64,000 bases of DNA from Winogradskya consettensis (GCF_018332715.1 NZ_BOQP01000058.1:1-64000), one strand, 5' to 3'. Numbered from the stretch's first letter, positions 52,171 through 61,248 are shown. Translations and numbers: made by a program. The notes: generated by a model from the sequence alone, not told the origin.

Positions 52171-52991
52171 TGGAAACTCCCCAGATCCCGACCTCCGTGC
52201 TGGCGAACGTGCAGCAGCGCTGGCCGGAGGTCGCAGGGTCTTGGGCTGAACACGCTGGAATAGAACTCCAGAGTCTCTGCCAGCAGTACCAAGCGGTACC
52301 TCGCGAAGTGCTGCCGGCCCGGTACGGATTCGTCATCGCGGCCGAATCGCCGACCGGCCCGCTCGTGCTACGCAGCACGCCCGACCCTCACGGACCGGAC
52401 CAGGCAGCCGTAGCCGCAGCTCTAGCGAATCTAACCATTTCGCCATACGTCTACGAGTCGAACACTACCGATCACGGCACGTGGACTGTGCTCGACCGTG
52501 TCTCACCAGGCACAGCCCTCTACGAGACCGACATGGCAACCATCGACTTGCGAAAACTCTTCGAGCCCCTAGCCGCCATGAGCCACCAGCCGACTCCCCG
52601 CGATGGCATGCCTTCAATCATCGACTGGCTCCGCAGCCGCCTCGAAGACGATCACCTCGAAGACCGCAGACTCGGGACCGCAGTCGCCCCGCTCGAAGAA
52701 CGCCAGCACGCGTTGGACCTTCTGTCCGAGCTAGCGACCGACCATTCACCCCGCCTCTGCCACGGTGATGCGTCGTTGGGAAACGTCATCGCTGACGGCC
52801 GATCCGGTTGGAAATACATCGACCCACGCGGAATCAGCGGCGAAAGCGCATACGACGTCGCGGTGCTCGGCCTCCGGATCGCCCGCGTAAGAACTTCTGC
52901 AGGACTCGTAGACCAAATCGCTGCTTTCGCTAACGCCTCGGCAATCCGCGTCCATTCCTGGATGACGGTAGCCAATGCTGCAAGGGTTTAA
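52167..52991 (+). CDS. APH-type phosphotransferase
   Basis: A 274-aa kinase-fold protein with LCHGDASLGNVIAD (catalytic Asp and Asn) and KYIDPRGISGESAYDVAV (metal-binding Asp). It lacks the strong N-terminal nucleotide loop of aminoglycoside kinases, so a metabolite substrate is more likely. Start is GTG 52167 or ATG 52170. It ends the GntR-HAD-APH operon and is followed by A+T-rich DNA with no gene until 53,250. Confidence 0.8.
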   Translation: MMETPQIPTSVLANVQQRWPEVAGSWAEHAGIELQSLCQQYQAVPREVLPARYGFVIAAESPTGPLVLRSTPDPHGPDQAAVAAALANLTISPYVYESNTTDHGTWTVLDRVSPGTALYETDMATIDLRKLFEPLAAMSHQPTPRDGMPSIIDWLRSRLEDDHLEDRRLGTAVAPLEERQHALDLLSELATDHSPRLCHGDASLGNVIADGRSGWKYIDPRGISGESAYDVAVLGLRIARVRTSAGLVDQIAAFANASAIRVHSWMTVANAARV

Positions 52992-53249
52992 CACGAAGCC
53001 CCAAAATACATCTTTGTTGTTTGATGAACCGATGCCGCCTACTGTTTGGCAAACCAGGCGCAGCGCAGAGACAAATTCCTATAAAAGGCACAGCGGTAAT
53101 CCATTCGATGAGCATAGATTTATACGCCATCCGAATAGTAAACACGAAACTATAATATGCTGTGTTATAAGGTCGAGAATTCTGCCTCGCCCGAGTCTGC
53201 CGAGGCAAGCGCACTCCATCCTGCGGAAGAGTCACAACATTATTCAGGG

Positions 53250-54098
53250 TCAGGCCGTGCCTACGAGTTTGAAAACTACGGCTTCGTCGCCCAGGAAAAC
53301 AGTGAGCAGCGCTTGAAAATTCCCGTGTTCTGCAGGGCTGAACATTACAGCGAAGGGAAGAGCATCCCCCGGTCCTACTCGCGCCGAAACTATGGGCCCC
53401 ACCAGCGAAAAGCCGCTATTATTTGGATCGATTTGAGGTCCAGGGAACTTCGACCCGTCAACCGTTATGCGAGCGTCCGATGAGCCCGATTCACTGAGGT
53501 TGAGAGTTTGCACCTCACGTGCCCCAACTTCCACCTTGCCAAAATTGACGATACTGGCTGAACGATTAATGCCCGCGTCAGACGGGGCGGCGCCATCGGC
53601 ACCCAACATAAGATCGGTCGCACGGGTGACCAACCTCCTAAAGGTGGCTTCCCGGAAACCAACCACGAAGGCTAAGACGTAGAACACCACCAGTTGGCCC
53701 TGCTGACGAGAATCTGTGCAGTCCGATCCACAATGACCCATGTCTCCAGTCGGTTGGCCGGACGTTGCTTGCATGACGCCAAAAAGTATGAAATAAGCGA
53801 TCGTCCCCAGAATCATTCCGACCAGCGGGCGAGCGACATGCCAGTAGCACCAGGTGTTCTCCCATTTGGAGTTGTGACTAAAAACTCCATAGAGACTAAT
53901 TGTTACCGCACCCAGAGCCCCAAACCACGGAACACCAATGGGCAAGACGCTTGAAACGACAGTGGGAAGTTCGCTAATAAACCATGGCCAACTATAAATC
54001 CGAAACAAAGCGAGTATGAGTAGAGCAAACAGATAAGCTACATCCAATTTAAAAAAGAACGACGGCTTGCGGCTCTGGAGGCCTTTAGTTGGATCCAT
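53250..54098 (-). CDS. membrane protein with C-terminal Ig-like (ASH-type) domain
   Basis: A 282-aa protein. Four hydrophobic segments (residues ~18-37, 45-72, 90-107, 130-150) include a Cys/Asp loop (GHCGSDCTD). The last ~100 residues look like an ASH/HYDIN beta-sandwich: IVNFGKVEVGAREVQTLNLSESG, then PGDALPFAVMFSPAEHG. Such domains are often extracellular or binding modules. Codon use is A+T-rich compared with the host. No family I can name; predicted cargo of the element. Confidence 0.65.
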   Translation of the reverse strand: MDPTKGLQSRKPSFFFKLDVAYLFALLILALFRIYSWPWFISELPTVVSSVLPIGVPWFGALGAVTISLYGVFSHNSKWENTWCYWHVARPLVGMILGTIAYFILFGVMQATSGQPTGDMGHCGSDCTDSRQQGQLVVFYVLAFVVGFREATFRRLVTRATDLMLGADGAAPSDAGINRSASIVNFGKVEVGAREVQTLNLSESGSSDARITVDGSKFPGPQIDPNNSGFSLVGPIVSARVGPGDALPFAVMFSPAEHGNFQALLTVFLGDEAVVFKLVGTA

Positions 54099-54610
54099 GA
54101 TTATCTTTGCTCCGCCCCTGGCTCACGCAGACCGTCAAGACTTTGATCCAGACTTTACCCAATCAGATTCGGATCCGAGGGCTGGAGGAGTTTTGTACGC
54201 TCGATAGCACAACGTCTGGTTGCTCGTAGGCTGGCGACAGTCGCCACATTCTCGTCAAACATTTCCTACTTCCCCACACTTGAAGAATGTGGGCGCCCGG
54301 AAACGGTTGTAATGTCTAGATTCTTGAGGATGAGGTCGACCGAGTGCGCGTACGAGCGGTCTTTAAGTGCAGCTGACAACGCAATGTTCGGATTCAGTCA
54401 AGGCCGAATCTGTCTGGCACCTGCCGCTACCGATAACCACGCTGAATAGACCAAGGAGATGTCCAGGCGGGGTAGACCCGCCAAGGATACGCAAAATGCC
54501 TAAGCCGCCCCGATCGATCAAACATCTGCACAATAGTCAGACACTCGACATGTGAGCCGAGTGTCTGACGGATGCTCCTTTCGATCTAGTCAAGAGCCGG
54601 CAGGCTCCGG
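54099..54610. other. non-coding interval with hairpins
   Basis: No gene is supported. It holds a short palindrome near 54,230 (TGGCGACAGTCGCCA) and the 12-bp-stem hairpin at 54536-54569. Confidence 0.6.
54536..54569 (-). terminator. hairpin after the DUF6602-like gene
   Basis: Perfect 12-bp stem GTCAGACACTCG/CGAGTGTCTGAC with a 10-nt loop, 42 nt beyond the stop. The U-tract is poor (TATTG on the minus strand). It may also act as a barrier in both directions. Confidence 0.6.
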
Positions 54611-55594
54611 TTACGAAGCACCACCCTCCCAGTTGCCGTTTGCTCTCGGCGACCATTCTTTTTGTGCATGGATCGGAATCAAATCCGGAATTCGTGATTT
54701 CAGACTGTCGCCAGCACCATAGTGAACAGCGATGTCAGCCGGAGATAAGACGACTTGGTTTATATGGCCGAGCATTCTCGACATCAAACCCCCTAGAGCG
54801 CTCTCGCCATGTTGTTCTGTAGCCTGGACGACGTGTAAGTCTGCAGTAAGATCCTCTTGCCTAAATGTTGCAACGCTTGGATTTTCGGCGCCGGGAGGAT
54901 TCCAACCCCAAAAGAAGCATCCTTCACCTAAGATACATAGGCACTGCACCATCTCAAGCCGCTGCAGGGTCCTGTTAAGCCGTACGAAGCGATCAAGCAG
55001 ATCCTCAACAGTGGCATCATGATGTTTACGTACAGCAACGATTGCGGAGAAAAGGGGGTTTCCTAGCCAGTCAGTAGGCTCGAAAAGTCCCCTATTTTCA
55101 GTGAATCTACTGTAGGCGGTAAGGGGCCTAAACAGTCGGTGGCAGCGTACTAATTTCGCCATCGCACTATCAAGACTGTCAGTATCAAGCGTTTGCTTTA
55201 CTTCCAGCACGCCATAGACTGCTTCGATCGGTGCAACTTGATAGCGTGCATCAGGTGTTGCACGCGCCTTGACTGCCGGAAACCACTCTTGATTAGTCAA
55301 TACTACATCGCAGTCACCTGCAGTGAGGCCATTCCTATCCGATACCGTTCCGCAGGTGACGGTGTATCGCGTTGGCAAGAGTCGCGACAATTCATCGCGA
55401 AATATCGCCTCGATCGGTAAACCCGATCCGAAGTTGGAATCTCGAAAATCCACCTCAGCGGCCGAACGCAACAAAAGCAGCTTCTCCACATATTTATATC
55501 TCCCGCCAAGCGCACGGTGCAGATTTTCCGGCGACCTCTTCGGTCGCCACGAATCGGTAAGAGCTTGCATTCCAATTTCGCTCTCGTCGGGCAT
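54611..55594 (-). CDS. DUF6602-like protein, PD-(D/E)XK nuclease candidate
   Basis: A 327-aa protein. Residues ~60-140 fit the pattern of a restriction-endonuclease fold: LPIEAIFRDELSRLLP, TAGDCDVVLTN and IEAVYGVLEVKQTLD, where the Asp, Glu and Lys (D...E-x-K) match the catalytic set. The resemblance is to the DUF6602 family, found near mobile elements. The C-terminal half is helical with Trp and His. GGGGGAAAG precedes ATG 55594. A+T-rich; probable element cargo. Nuclease activity is inferred from the motif only. Confidence 0.72.
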   Translation of the reverse strand: MPDESEIGMQALTDSWRPKRSPENLHRALGGRYKYVEKLLLLRSAAEVDFRDSNFGSGLPIEAIFRDELSRLLPTRYTVTCGTVSDRNGLTAGDCDVVLTNQEWFPAVKARATPDARYQVAPIEAVYGVLEVKQTLDTDSLDSAMAKLVRCHRLFRPLTAYSRFTENRGLFEPTDWLGNPLFSAIVAVRKHHDATVEDLLDRFVRLNRTLQRLEMVQCLCILGEGCFFWGWNPPGAENPSVATFRQEDLTADLHVVQATEQHGESALGGLMSRMLGHINQVVLSPADIAVHYGAGDSLKSRIPDLIPIHAQKEWSPRANGNWEGGAS

Positions 55595-56272
55595 TCAGCT
55601 TTCCCCCTCATCTCAATAATCCCGCACCCATTATGCCCGACGCTACATGAAGAGATATTCTTGTTTTCACTATCGGAGTAGTCCTACTGGGTTACCCCTG
55701 TATGCCAGTCGCCATATTCAAGATCACCGTCATGGCACGGGTCCAATGCCTAAATGATGGTTCCGGCCTCCTCTTCTGCCGCGATCCTGGCACCAGCCCA
55801 CGTACGTTCGGCTACTTGTTTCAAGACTGCGGGGATTGGGCCGCTCAGCCGCTAGCCAGGGTGCGCCGCCGCTGTCGCTCGGCCCGCACACGCAGGCAGT
55901 CCCTTGGCTGGCGTGTAGTCAGGGAGCCAGATCTGTGGAAATAAAAATAGATCTCAGGTCGGGGTGTGTAAAATTTCGGGGGCAGCCAGCCAGCCGGCAC
56001 GACTTCGTCGACGTGACCGACCGGTCCCAGCTAGGCCGCAAAGCGATCACGGCCACTCCTTCGAACCCAAATGCTCATGGCGTAGGCATCCACCCTGCAG
56101 GCCACCTTTTGTTCTAAGAAACTCTGCGCCTCTCGGGCAAGAGCCATGGCAAGCTGGTGGCCCGCTCTCACAGGGTGCGCGCCCGCCCGCCCCATTACCC
56201 GAGTCGCCGGGCTCAGCGGTCCCATAGTCAAGCTGTCATTGACGTTCCGCTCACCGAGAGTACTCTCGCAAG
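55595..56272. other. non-coding interval, no gene seen
   Basis: Mixed composition. Short plus-strand open frames (55702-55944, 55836-56117, 55964-56227) lack an RBS and any recognisable motif. A 14-bp palindrome sits at its right end, before the HNH gene. Confidence 0.55.
56255..56268. promoter_or_regulatory. 14-bp palindrome before the HNH gene
   Basis: CGAGAGTACTCTCG is a perfect palindrome ending 4 bp before the ATG, where the Shine-Dalgarno should be. It is a likely operator. Confidence 0.6.
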
Positions 56273-56848
56273 ATGCCTGAAGGACGGCCCGCAATTCCCA
56301 CAGCCTTGAAACGTAGTGTTCTCGTAGAGGCCGGTCACCGGTGCGCAATCCCGACGTGCAAGGCAACTACCACCGAGCTTGCCCACATCATCTCTTGGGA
56401 AAAGACTCGCAGTCACACGTTCGAAAATTTGATAGCCCTTTGCCCGAACTGTCACACCCGATTCGATAAGGGCGAAATCGACCGCAAATCGATGGAACAA
56501 TACAAATTCAATCTCGGCATCATTAAAAGTCGCTATGGTGAAATTGAACGCAGGATTTTGGTGATTTTTGCCACCGATCCTTCGATCACCATTATCGGTA
56601 TGCCGTTAGCATCTGACGTTGCGATGCTGTATCTGGTAAACGATGGTCTCTTCAGACGAGAATTCGATCAGTCGAATGGATTTGGACTGACGGTTCCTAA
56701 TGGCGCAAGCGCCATCATTGATTTTACAGGAAAACAAGAGTTTTACACTATTACCGACAAGGGTCGAGAGTTTGTACGGCGGCTGGCAGAGGCAGAAAAA
56801 TTAGAAGTGAACCCGCCGTTTGACTTCTGGGACCGAGAAAGGCCCTGA
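56273..56848 (+). CDS. HNH endonuclease
   Basis: A 191-aa nuclease. Residues 15-70 form an HNH domain with zinc Cys pairs: EAGHRCAIPTCKATTTELAHIISW (Cys-x4-Cys, His-Ile-Ile) and NLIALCPNCHTRFDKGEID (Cys-x2-Cys-His). Residues ~85-190 are a second domain (ILVIFATDPSITIIGMP, NGASAIIDFTGKQEF) without a name I can assign. This type of 'HNH plus small domain' is common in restriction and anti-phage loci. No methylase is in the window. It is cargo of the element and rich in A+T codons. Confidence 0.88.
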   Translation: MPEGRPAIPTALKRSVLVEAGHRCAIPTCKATTTELAHIISWEKTRSHTFENLIALCPNCHTRFDKGEIDRKSMEQYKFNLGIIKSRYGEIERRILVIFATDPSITIIGMPLASDVAMLYLVNDGLFRREFDQSNGFGLTVPNGASAIIDFTGKQEFYTITDKGREFVRRLAEAEKLEVNPPFDFWDRERP

Positions 56849-57035
56849 TAGTACGGTATCTCGCCGGCTCAAACGATCTACACAACGGCACATGATCATC
56901 GGCATGGACGGGCAGTGTCAACCTAAGCCAGACTGTCTCGCAGGGTCAAAGCTAGATGCATCGCATGTCTAAGTTACATGATCGTTCCCAATGCGCGGAA
57001 GTGTATATTTTTTCGACAATTCTTTTGACACATCG

Positions 57036-58355
57036 TTAGGCACGATCTGGGCGTTCGGGGTTGGTTTTCCAGCCGTTACGGTCGCCCCATGAAGTGCTGC
57101 CGAAGGCTGGCGCGGGGAGCGGGACGGCGTCGTGGCCGCGCGTGCCTAGGTCGGGGCGTTCTTTGCGCTCCTGTTCATCGATCTTTAATAGTTCGATGGA
57201 GAGGCTGATGGCGTTCTTTTCGGCGAGGGTCAGGACGTTGACGAAGCTGAGCGCGACCTCGATGAGGGCCTTCTCCGGGTTGGTGCATGCGCTGAAGGGT
57301 GCGTTGACGGCTTCGATGTAACTGCTCATGGCGTCGAGGAGGGTGTTGATGCGTTCGAAGCCGGTGGATGCGTACGCGTTGCGGAGGCCTTCCAACATGG
57401 AGGCGGCTTTCTTGCCTTCCTCCGCGAGCCAGGTGGCTTGAGCCTGGACCTGGGTGAGCCACGTACTCGTTGACTTCGCGTACTGGGTAAACGCCTCGGA
57501 TGCGGTCCCTTCCCAGTACAGGGCGAGCCGGTCGGTTTCGGCGTCGAAGTTGGTGCGGGTTTCGGCGTAGGTGTTCGCGACCGAGTGGAGCAGGTCAGCC
57601 CTGTTCTTCACGACGTCGGGTGCGCTACGCCAGGCGTGGATGATCAGGTCGTTCAGGGGCAGGCGGATACCGGTTTCGAGCTCCGTCAGGAACGCTTCGA
57701 GCTGGAGGAGGTCGCTGCGGTACTGGGTGACGAACTCGTCCAGGCGGTCGCCGCCGCCGTTCTCGTAGTAGGTGGTCCGGCCGCCGCTGAAGCCGAGGTT
57801 GTTGCCGTCGCTGCTGCCGATGGTGATCGGTTCGGTGACGGCCCGGGTGCTCGGGATCGTCTCGTGGCGAGTGGCTGTTAGGTTCGTGTTGTCGGGCGGG
57901 ATGACCACGCTCGGCCGTTCTTCCCCGTGGAGGTGGGGGTCTCCGCCCGAGTTGAGGACGCCGGCACCACCGCGGCGGGTGTTGATGGTCGAGGCATAAC
58001 CGTCAGCGACGGGCAGATACGGCTTGAGATCCTGGTTGACGACGTCAAAGCTGGTTGACACCTCAAGGTCGGTGCCCTCGTAGTCGGTGGCGACCTGGAG
58101 CAGGCCGTCGGTCATACGGTCCATCTCATTCTTGGCGTCGAGGGCCTCATCTACGCGGTAACCCAGCGAGGTCTGCCAGTCGCGGGCCAGCCGGTCGGAG
58201 ACGCCGGGCAGGGTGCCCCATGCCCCGGTCGGGACAGCGCCGATGTCGTCGAGATACCGGCGGATGGCGCTGTAGGTGACGGAGTCTTCGTAGCGTTCGG
58301 TTCCGTACGAGACCAGCGCTTGCGATTCGACGTGCAGTGCTGAGATGTCAGTCAT
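57036..58355 (-). CDS. WXG100-like large protein (possible type VII-type substrate)
   Basis: A 439-aa protein in two helical halves. The second half has a WXG-type motif, LALYWEGTASEAFTQYAKS (about residue 295), within helices typical of the WXG100 fold. The first half (about 20-100) has a weaker helical unit, and the middle (130-215) is a Pro/Gly/Thr linker. No signal peptide. Such proteins are exported by ESX/type VII systems; no EccC ATPase is in the element, so it would need a host system. ATG 58355 overlaps the YbaB-like gene (ATGA). Confidence 0.72.
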   Translation of the reverse strand: MTDISALHVESQALVSYGTERYEDSVTYSAIRRYLDDIGAVPTGAWGTLPGVSDRLARDWQTSLGYRVDEALDAKNEMDRMTDGLLQVATDYEGTDLEVSTSFDVVNQDLKPYLPVADGYASTINTRRGGAGVLNSGGDPHLHGEERPSVVIPPDNTNLTATRHETIPSTRAVTEPITIGSSDGNNLGFSGGRTTYYENGGGDRLDEFVTQYRSDLLQLEAFLTELETGIRLPLNDLIIHAWRSAPDVVKNRADLLHSVANTYAETRTNFDAETDRLALYWEGTASEAFTQYAKSTSTWLTQVQAQATWLAEEGKKAASMLEGLRNAYASTGFERINTLLDAMSSYIEAVNAPFSACTNPEKALIEVALSFVNVLTLAEKNAISLSIELLKIDEQERKERPDLGTRGHDAVPLPAPAFGSTSWGDRNGWKTNPERPDRA

Positions 58356-58645
58356 GGTTGCCCCGTGATGTCGGATGGGTCGATGGCCATCGCCCCGACC
58401 GGTGAGCCGAAGTAGTCGATGCGCAACTGCACGTACTGCCGGCGATGGTCAGCCACCGCGGCGAGCAGAGCGGTACGGATCTCGCCGGCTATCTCCCGGT
58501 CGGTCAACTCCCGCAGCATGCCGCGACGGATCCGCACGTCGAGGTCACCGTCCGACGAGCGGGCGACGGTGATCCACCCATCAGAAGACTTTCCCGTCGC
58601 CTGGATGGCGGCTACGTCTGCAAAATAGCGATCAATCTTGCTCAT
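58352..58645 (-). CDS. YbaB/EbfC-like protein (97 aa)
   Basis: Small protein with the YbaB pattern: an N-terminal helix (KIDRYFADVAAIQATG), then beta strands carrying SSDGDLDVRIRRG and the final helix AGEIRTALLAAVADHRRQYVQLRI. YbaB-like proteins bind DNA or act as small partners and often sit next to WXG100 genes in actinomycetes. Overlaps the WXG-like gene by 4 nt. Confidence 0.72.
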   Translation of the reverse strand: MSKIDRYFADVAAIQATGKSSDGWITVARSSDGDLDVRIRRGMLRELTDREIAGEIRTALLAAVADHRRQYVQLRIDYFGSPVGAMAIDPSDITGQP

Positions 58646-58654
58646 TCTCGGGCC

Positions 58655-59224
58655 TTACTTACTGTCGGACAGCGTCACGCACTGGTGGGCGAGCGCGCTG
58701 AGCGTGTCCTGGCCGAAGGCGCTGACGTCAGAAGGTGTGCCGCCAGCAGGGATCGAGGTCGACAGCGTCAGGCTCAGCCAACGCTGGTCCTGTGCCGCCA
58801 CCACCGACACGTTGTGGCGCCCTCCCAGGGTTCGGCCACACGAGCGGTAGACGGAATATCCATCCGCTGGCGCGGAGGCCGACTGGACCCCGTCGCAGGG
58901 ATAACCGTCCGCCTCACGGCGAGCCGCGTCGTCATCGCCTGCGCCGCTGAGAAAGACCTGCACGGTGCCGATGAACCGCTGATCGGAGGACGTGAACGCA
59001 AGCTCGCACAAGGTCGACGAGTCATTGACCTTCCGGGAAGGATCGTCCTTCCCAACAGCCCATGCCCCACCGACCGCCGACTGCATCGGTGCACTCAGGT
59101 CCGAGCAGGTCGGTACCCACGTCTGCTTGTCGCCGAACGGATTGAGCTGCCAAACAGCAACGGCAACGACGATGACAGCCAATGTGCCGAAACCCACGAA
59201 GGCAGACAGGCGTTTTGTGTTCAC
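58655..59224 (-). CDS. membrane-anchored Cys-containing extracytoplasmic protein
   Basis: A 189-aa protein with one N-terminal membrane helix (RLSAFVGFGTLAVIVVAVAVW) and an outer domain with five Cys (TCSDL, LCELA, PCDG, SCGR, QCVT), four of which could pair as disulphides. It resembles the DUF3558-like lipoproteins only loosely. GTG 59224 overlaps the upstream YbaB-like gene by 4 nt (GTGA), which is preferred to the longer TTG-initiated reading. Lies 9 nt upstream of the second YbaB-like gene. Confidence 0.68.
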   Translation of the reverse strand: MNTKRLSAFVGFGTLAVIVVAVAVWQLNPFGDKQTWVPTCSDLSAPMQSAVGGAWAVGKDDPSRKVNDSSTLCELAFTSSDQRFIGTVQVFLSGAGDDDAARREADGYPCDGVQSASAPADGYSVYRSCGRTLGGRHNVSVVAAQDQRWLSLTLSTSIPAGGTPSDVSAFGQDTLSALAHQCVTLSDSK

Positions 59225-59469
59225 GACCACGTCCAACGCGGGTCCTCAGCAGGAGCCGGTGTCAGGTCGGCATCCGAGCCCCGGTCTTGCAGCGATGCCA
59301 GGGCTACGCGCGCTGCCGCTCGGATCTGCCCGGCCAGCGAATCCTCGGTATGCCGGTGTAAGTCCTGCACCTCCACCGCGAGTTGGCCCGATCGATCGGC
59401 CAGCAGTCGCACCGTCCGGTCAGGAGACGTCACGTTCACCTGAGGCTGCCATTGGTCGTCGTGCTGCAC
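59221..59469 (-). CDS. YbaB/EbfC-like protein (82 aa)
   Basis: First gene of the four-gene cassette. QVNVTSPDRTVRLLADRSGQLAVEVQDLHRHTEDSLAGQIRAAARVALASLQ matches the YbaB strand-helix pattern. The start is uncertain: GTG 59469 has AAGGA close upstream, but the frame is open to ATGs near 59,600. Codon use is host-like. Confidence 0.55.
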   Translation of the reverse strand: MQHDDQWQPQVNVTSPDRTVRLLADRSGQLAVEVQDLHRHTEDSLAGQIRAAARVALASLQDRGSDADLTPAPAEDPRWTWS

Positions 59470-59891
59470 AGTCCTTCGATCCCCCGATCGGCTAACCGCT
59501 ACAGCGGTGATCGTCGATGCTTTTGCTCGTTTGAGCACGGCGATTGAGTGAGCGTTAATCCCTAGAGGCAGATTACTAGGCCTCGCCAACCGCATAAGAC
59601 TTGTCATATGACAACCCTGCCGGGATGGGCGTCCTCCCCCCGGTGACGAAATGCGTAGGCGCCGTGGGTGAAGTAGTGCCGAATTCATCTTTTCTGAATC
59701 AAGGCGCCGCGCGAGCGCGGCGCGGCCGGCCGCGCTCGGCCTGCTGGCGCCCTCCGGGCGGCATCGGCCGGCGCACCGGCCTACCTCTGCGACGGCAGCC
59801 AATCTCGGAGGATGCCTCCGGCGGGGGCTCTCAGGCTTCTGGGATGGAGCAGCCATCCCGCCCACCGCCGGCCCAGGCGAAGCCGAGCAGA

Positions 59892-59955
59892 CCCGGTCCT
59901 GGGCGCCAAGGTCGTACGTCCGGTGGGGCGCTCCACCTTGGCGCCCAGGACCGGG
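59892..59955. repeat. 21-bp perfect inverted repeat with 22-nt loop
   Basis: Arms 59892-59912 and 59935-59955 are exact reverse complements (arm begins CCCGGTCCTGGGCGCC). The centre is CGTACGTC-containing. It lies about 210 bp inside the right att, downstream of rnpB. It could be a strong transcription barrier, a nick or transfer site, or a replication element. Confidence 0.88.
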
Positions 59956-60050
59956 CCCGCACCACAGAGTGTGGGTCGACGGCGGACGGGATGGCTTGGG
60001 CCGGGAGCGCGTCGCCGTGGAGGCCAAAGGGCCCCGAAGATGATCTCCTT

Positions 60051-60130
60051 CAGGGCGTCCCCAGGGCGTCAGGGCGTCCTCAGGGCGTCAAACGATGCCT
60101 AAAACTCACCAAGAGTGACCATTGGTGAGT
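60051..60130. promoter_or_regulatory. candidate integrase/Xis arm sites at the right end
   Basis: CAGGGCGTC occurs at 60051, 60062, 60070 and 60081, in direct orientation. An 8-bp dyad ACTCACCA/TGGTGAGT follows (60104-60111, 60123-60130). All lie within 115 bp of the att copy. Confidence 0.5.
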
Positions 60131-60175
60131 ATCTATAGGTCCAGGTCAGCGCCATTGTGACGACGGCGACCAGGT

Positions 60176-60598
<423 letters not shown>

Positions 60599-60602
60599 AA
60601 CC

Positions 60603-60608
60603 ATCCTA
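60603..60608 (-). promoter_or_regulatory. -10 element of rnpB
   Basis: TAGGAT on the minus strand, about 6 bp before the 5' end of the P1 helix. The -35 region is weak. Confidence 0.5.
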
Positions 60609-60789
60609 CGGGACCTTCCGACAGCGCCGAGGTCGGGCAACACGTTGACGCTGAGGTGACACGCCGTCAGGCAGACCGGGGGTGCAGCGGCTGGTTGACG
60701 AGTGAAGAGTGGGCGTGGGTGGGTGGGGAAAGTGAAAGCTGGTGGATTCGCAGCTAACTTTCAGGAAGCGACACCTACGATTACCGCTC

Positions 60790-61248
60790 ATGGACGACGA
60801 ATTGGCGCTCGGGAGCATTGAGACTCAGGTCGCGATGCTGATCCGGCTCGGCGAGGCCACCCGGCGGAGTTCGCCGCGACCGCATCGGGCCCTGGATCGG
60901 GCCGCCTATGTGATTTTGCGGTTGCTGAGGGAGTCGGGGCCGCAGAATATCTCGGCTGTCGCGCATCGGCTCAATCTTGACGGGTCGACGGTGACGCGGC
61001 AGGTCGGGGCCATGCATCGGGATGCGCTGGTGGAGCGGAGCGCTGATCCCGATGACGGGCGGGGCACTGTCATTGCTGCCACTGCGGAGGGGCTTGCGCA
61101 GGTGGAGGCCGTCAGCAGGGCGCGCCGGGAGTTGTATGACGTCGTGCTCAAGGATTGGACGGGGCAGGAGCGTAAGGATCTGGCCGCGGTGCTGGAGCGC
61201 TTCACCCACGACATGGATGCCTACATCAAAGGCCGCGGCCCCCAATAA
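60790..61248 (+). CDS. MarR family transcription regulator
   Basis: A 152-aa regulator with an alpha-helical dimerisation start (IETQVAMLIRLGEATRR), a winged HTH (QNISAVAHRLNLDGSTVTRQVGAMHRDALVERS) and the wing DPDDGRGTVIAATAEG. ATG 60790 is preferred (MDDELALGS); no clear Shine-Dalgarno, so translation may be leaderless. It is divergent from rnpB and convergent with the symporter gene. Ligand and targets unknown. Confidence 0.88.
   Translation: MDDELALGSIETQVAMLIRLGEATRRSSPRPHRALDRAAYVILRLLRESGPQNISAVAHRLNLDGSTVTRQVGAMHRDALVERSADPDDGRGTVIAATAEGLAQVEAVSRARRELYDVVLKDWTGQERKDLAAVLERFTHDMDAYIKGRGPQ

Larger units (their letters stand above)
59470..60175. other. non-coding right end of the element (palindrome-rich)
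   Basis: No gene is supported. It contains a 16-bp palindrome GCGCGGCCGGCCGCGC (59720-59735), the long inverted repeat at 59892-59955, four CAGGGCGTC copies and an 8-bp dyad before the att copy. Likely cis sites of the element. Confidence 0.65.

Noticed and set aside
55702..56227. Three short plus-strand frames before the HNH gene
   Set aside because: No ribosome-binding site, no recognisable protein motif, and mutual overlap in different frames.
59700..59760. GC-rich palindromes read as a tRNA or other RNA gene
   Set aside because: No cloverleaf, T-loop or anticodon arrangement is visible; only the rnpB RNA is recognised nearby.
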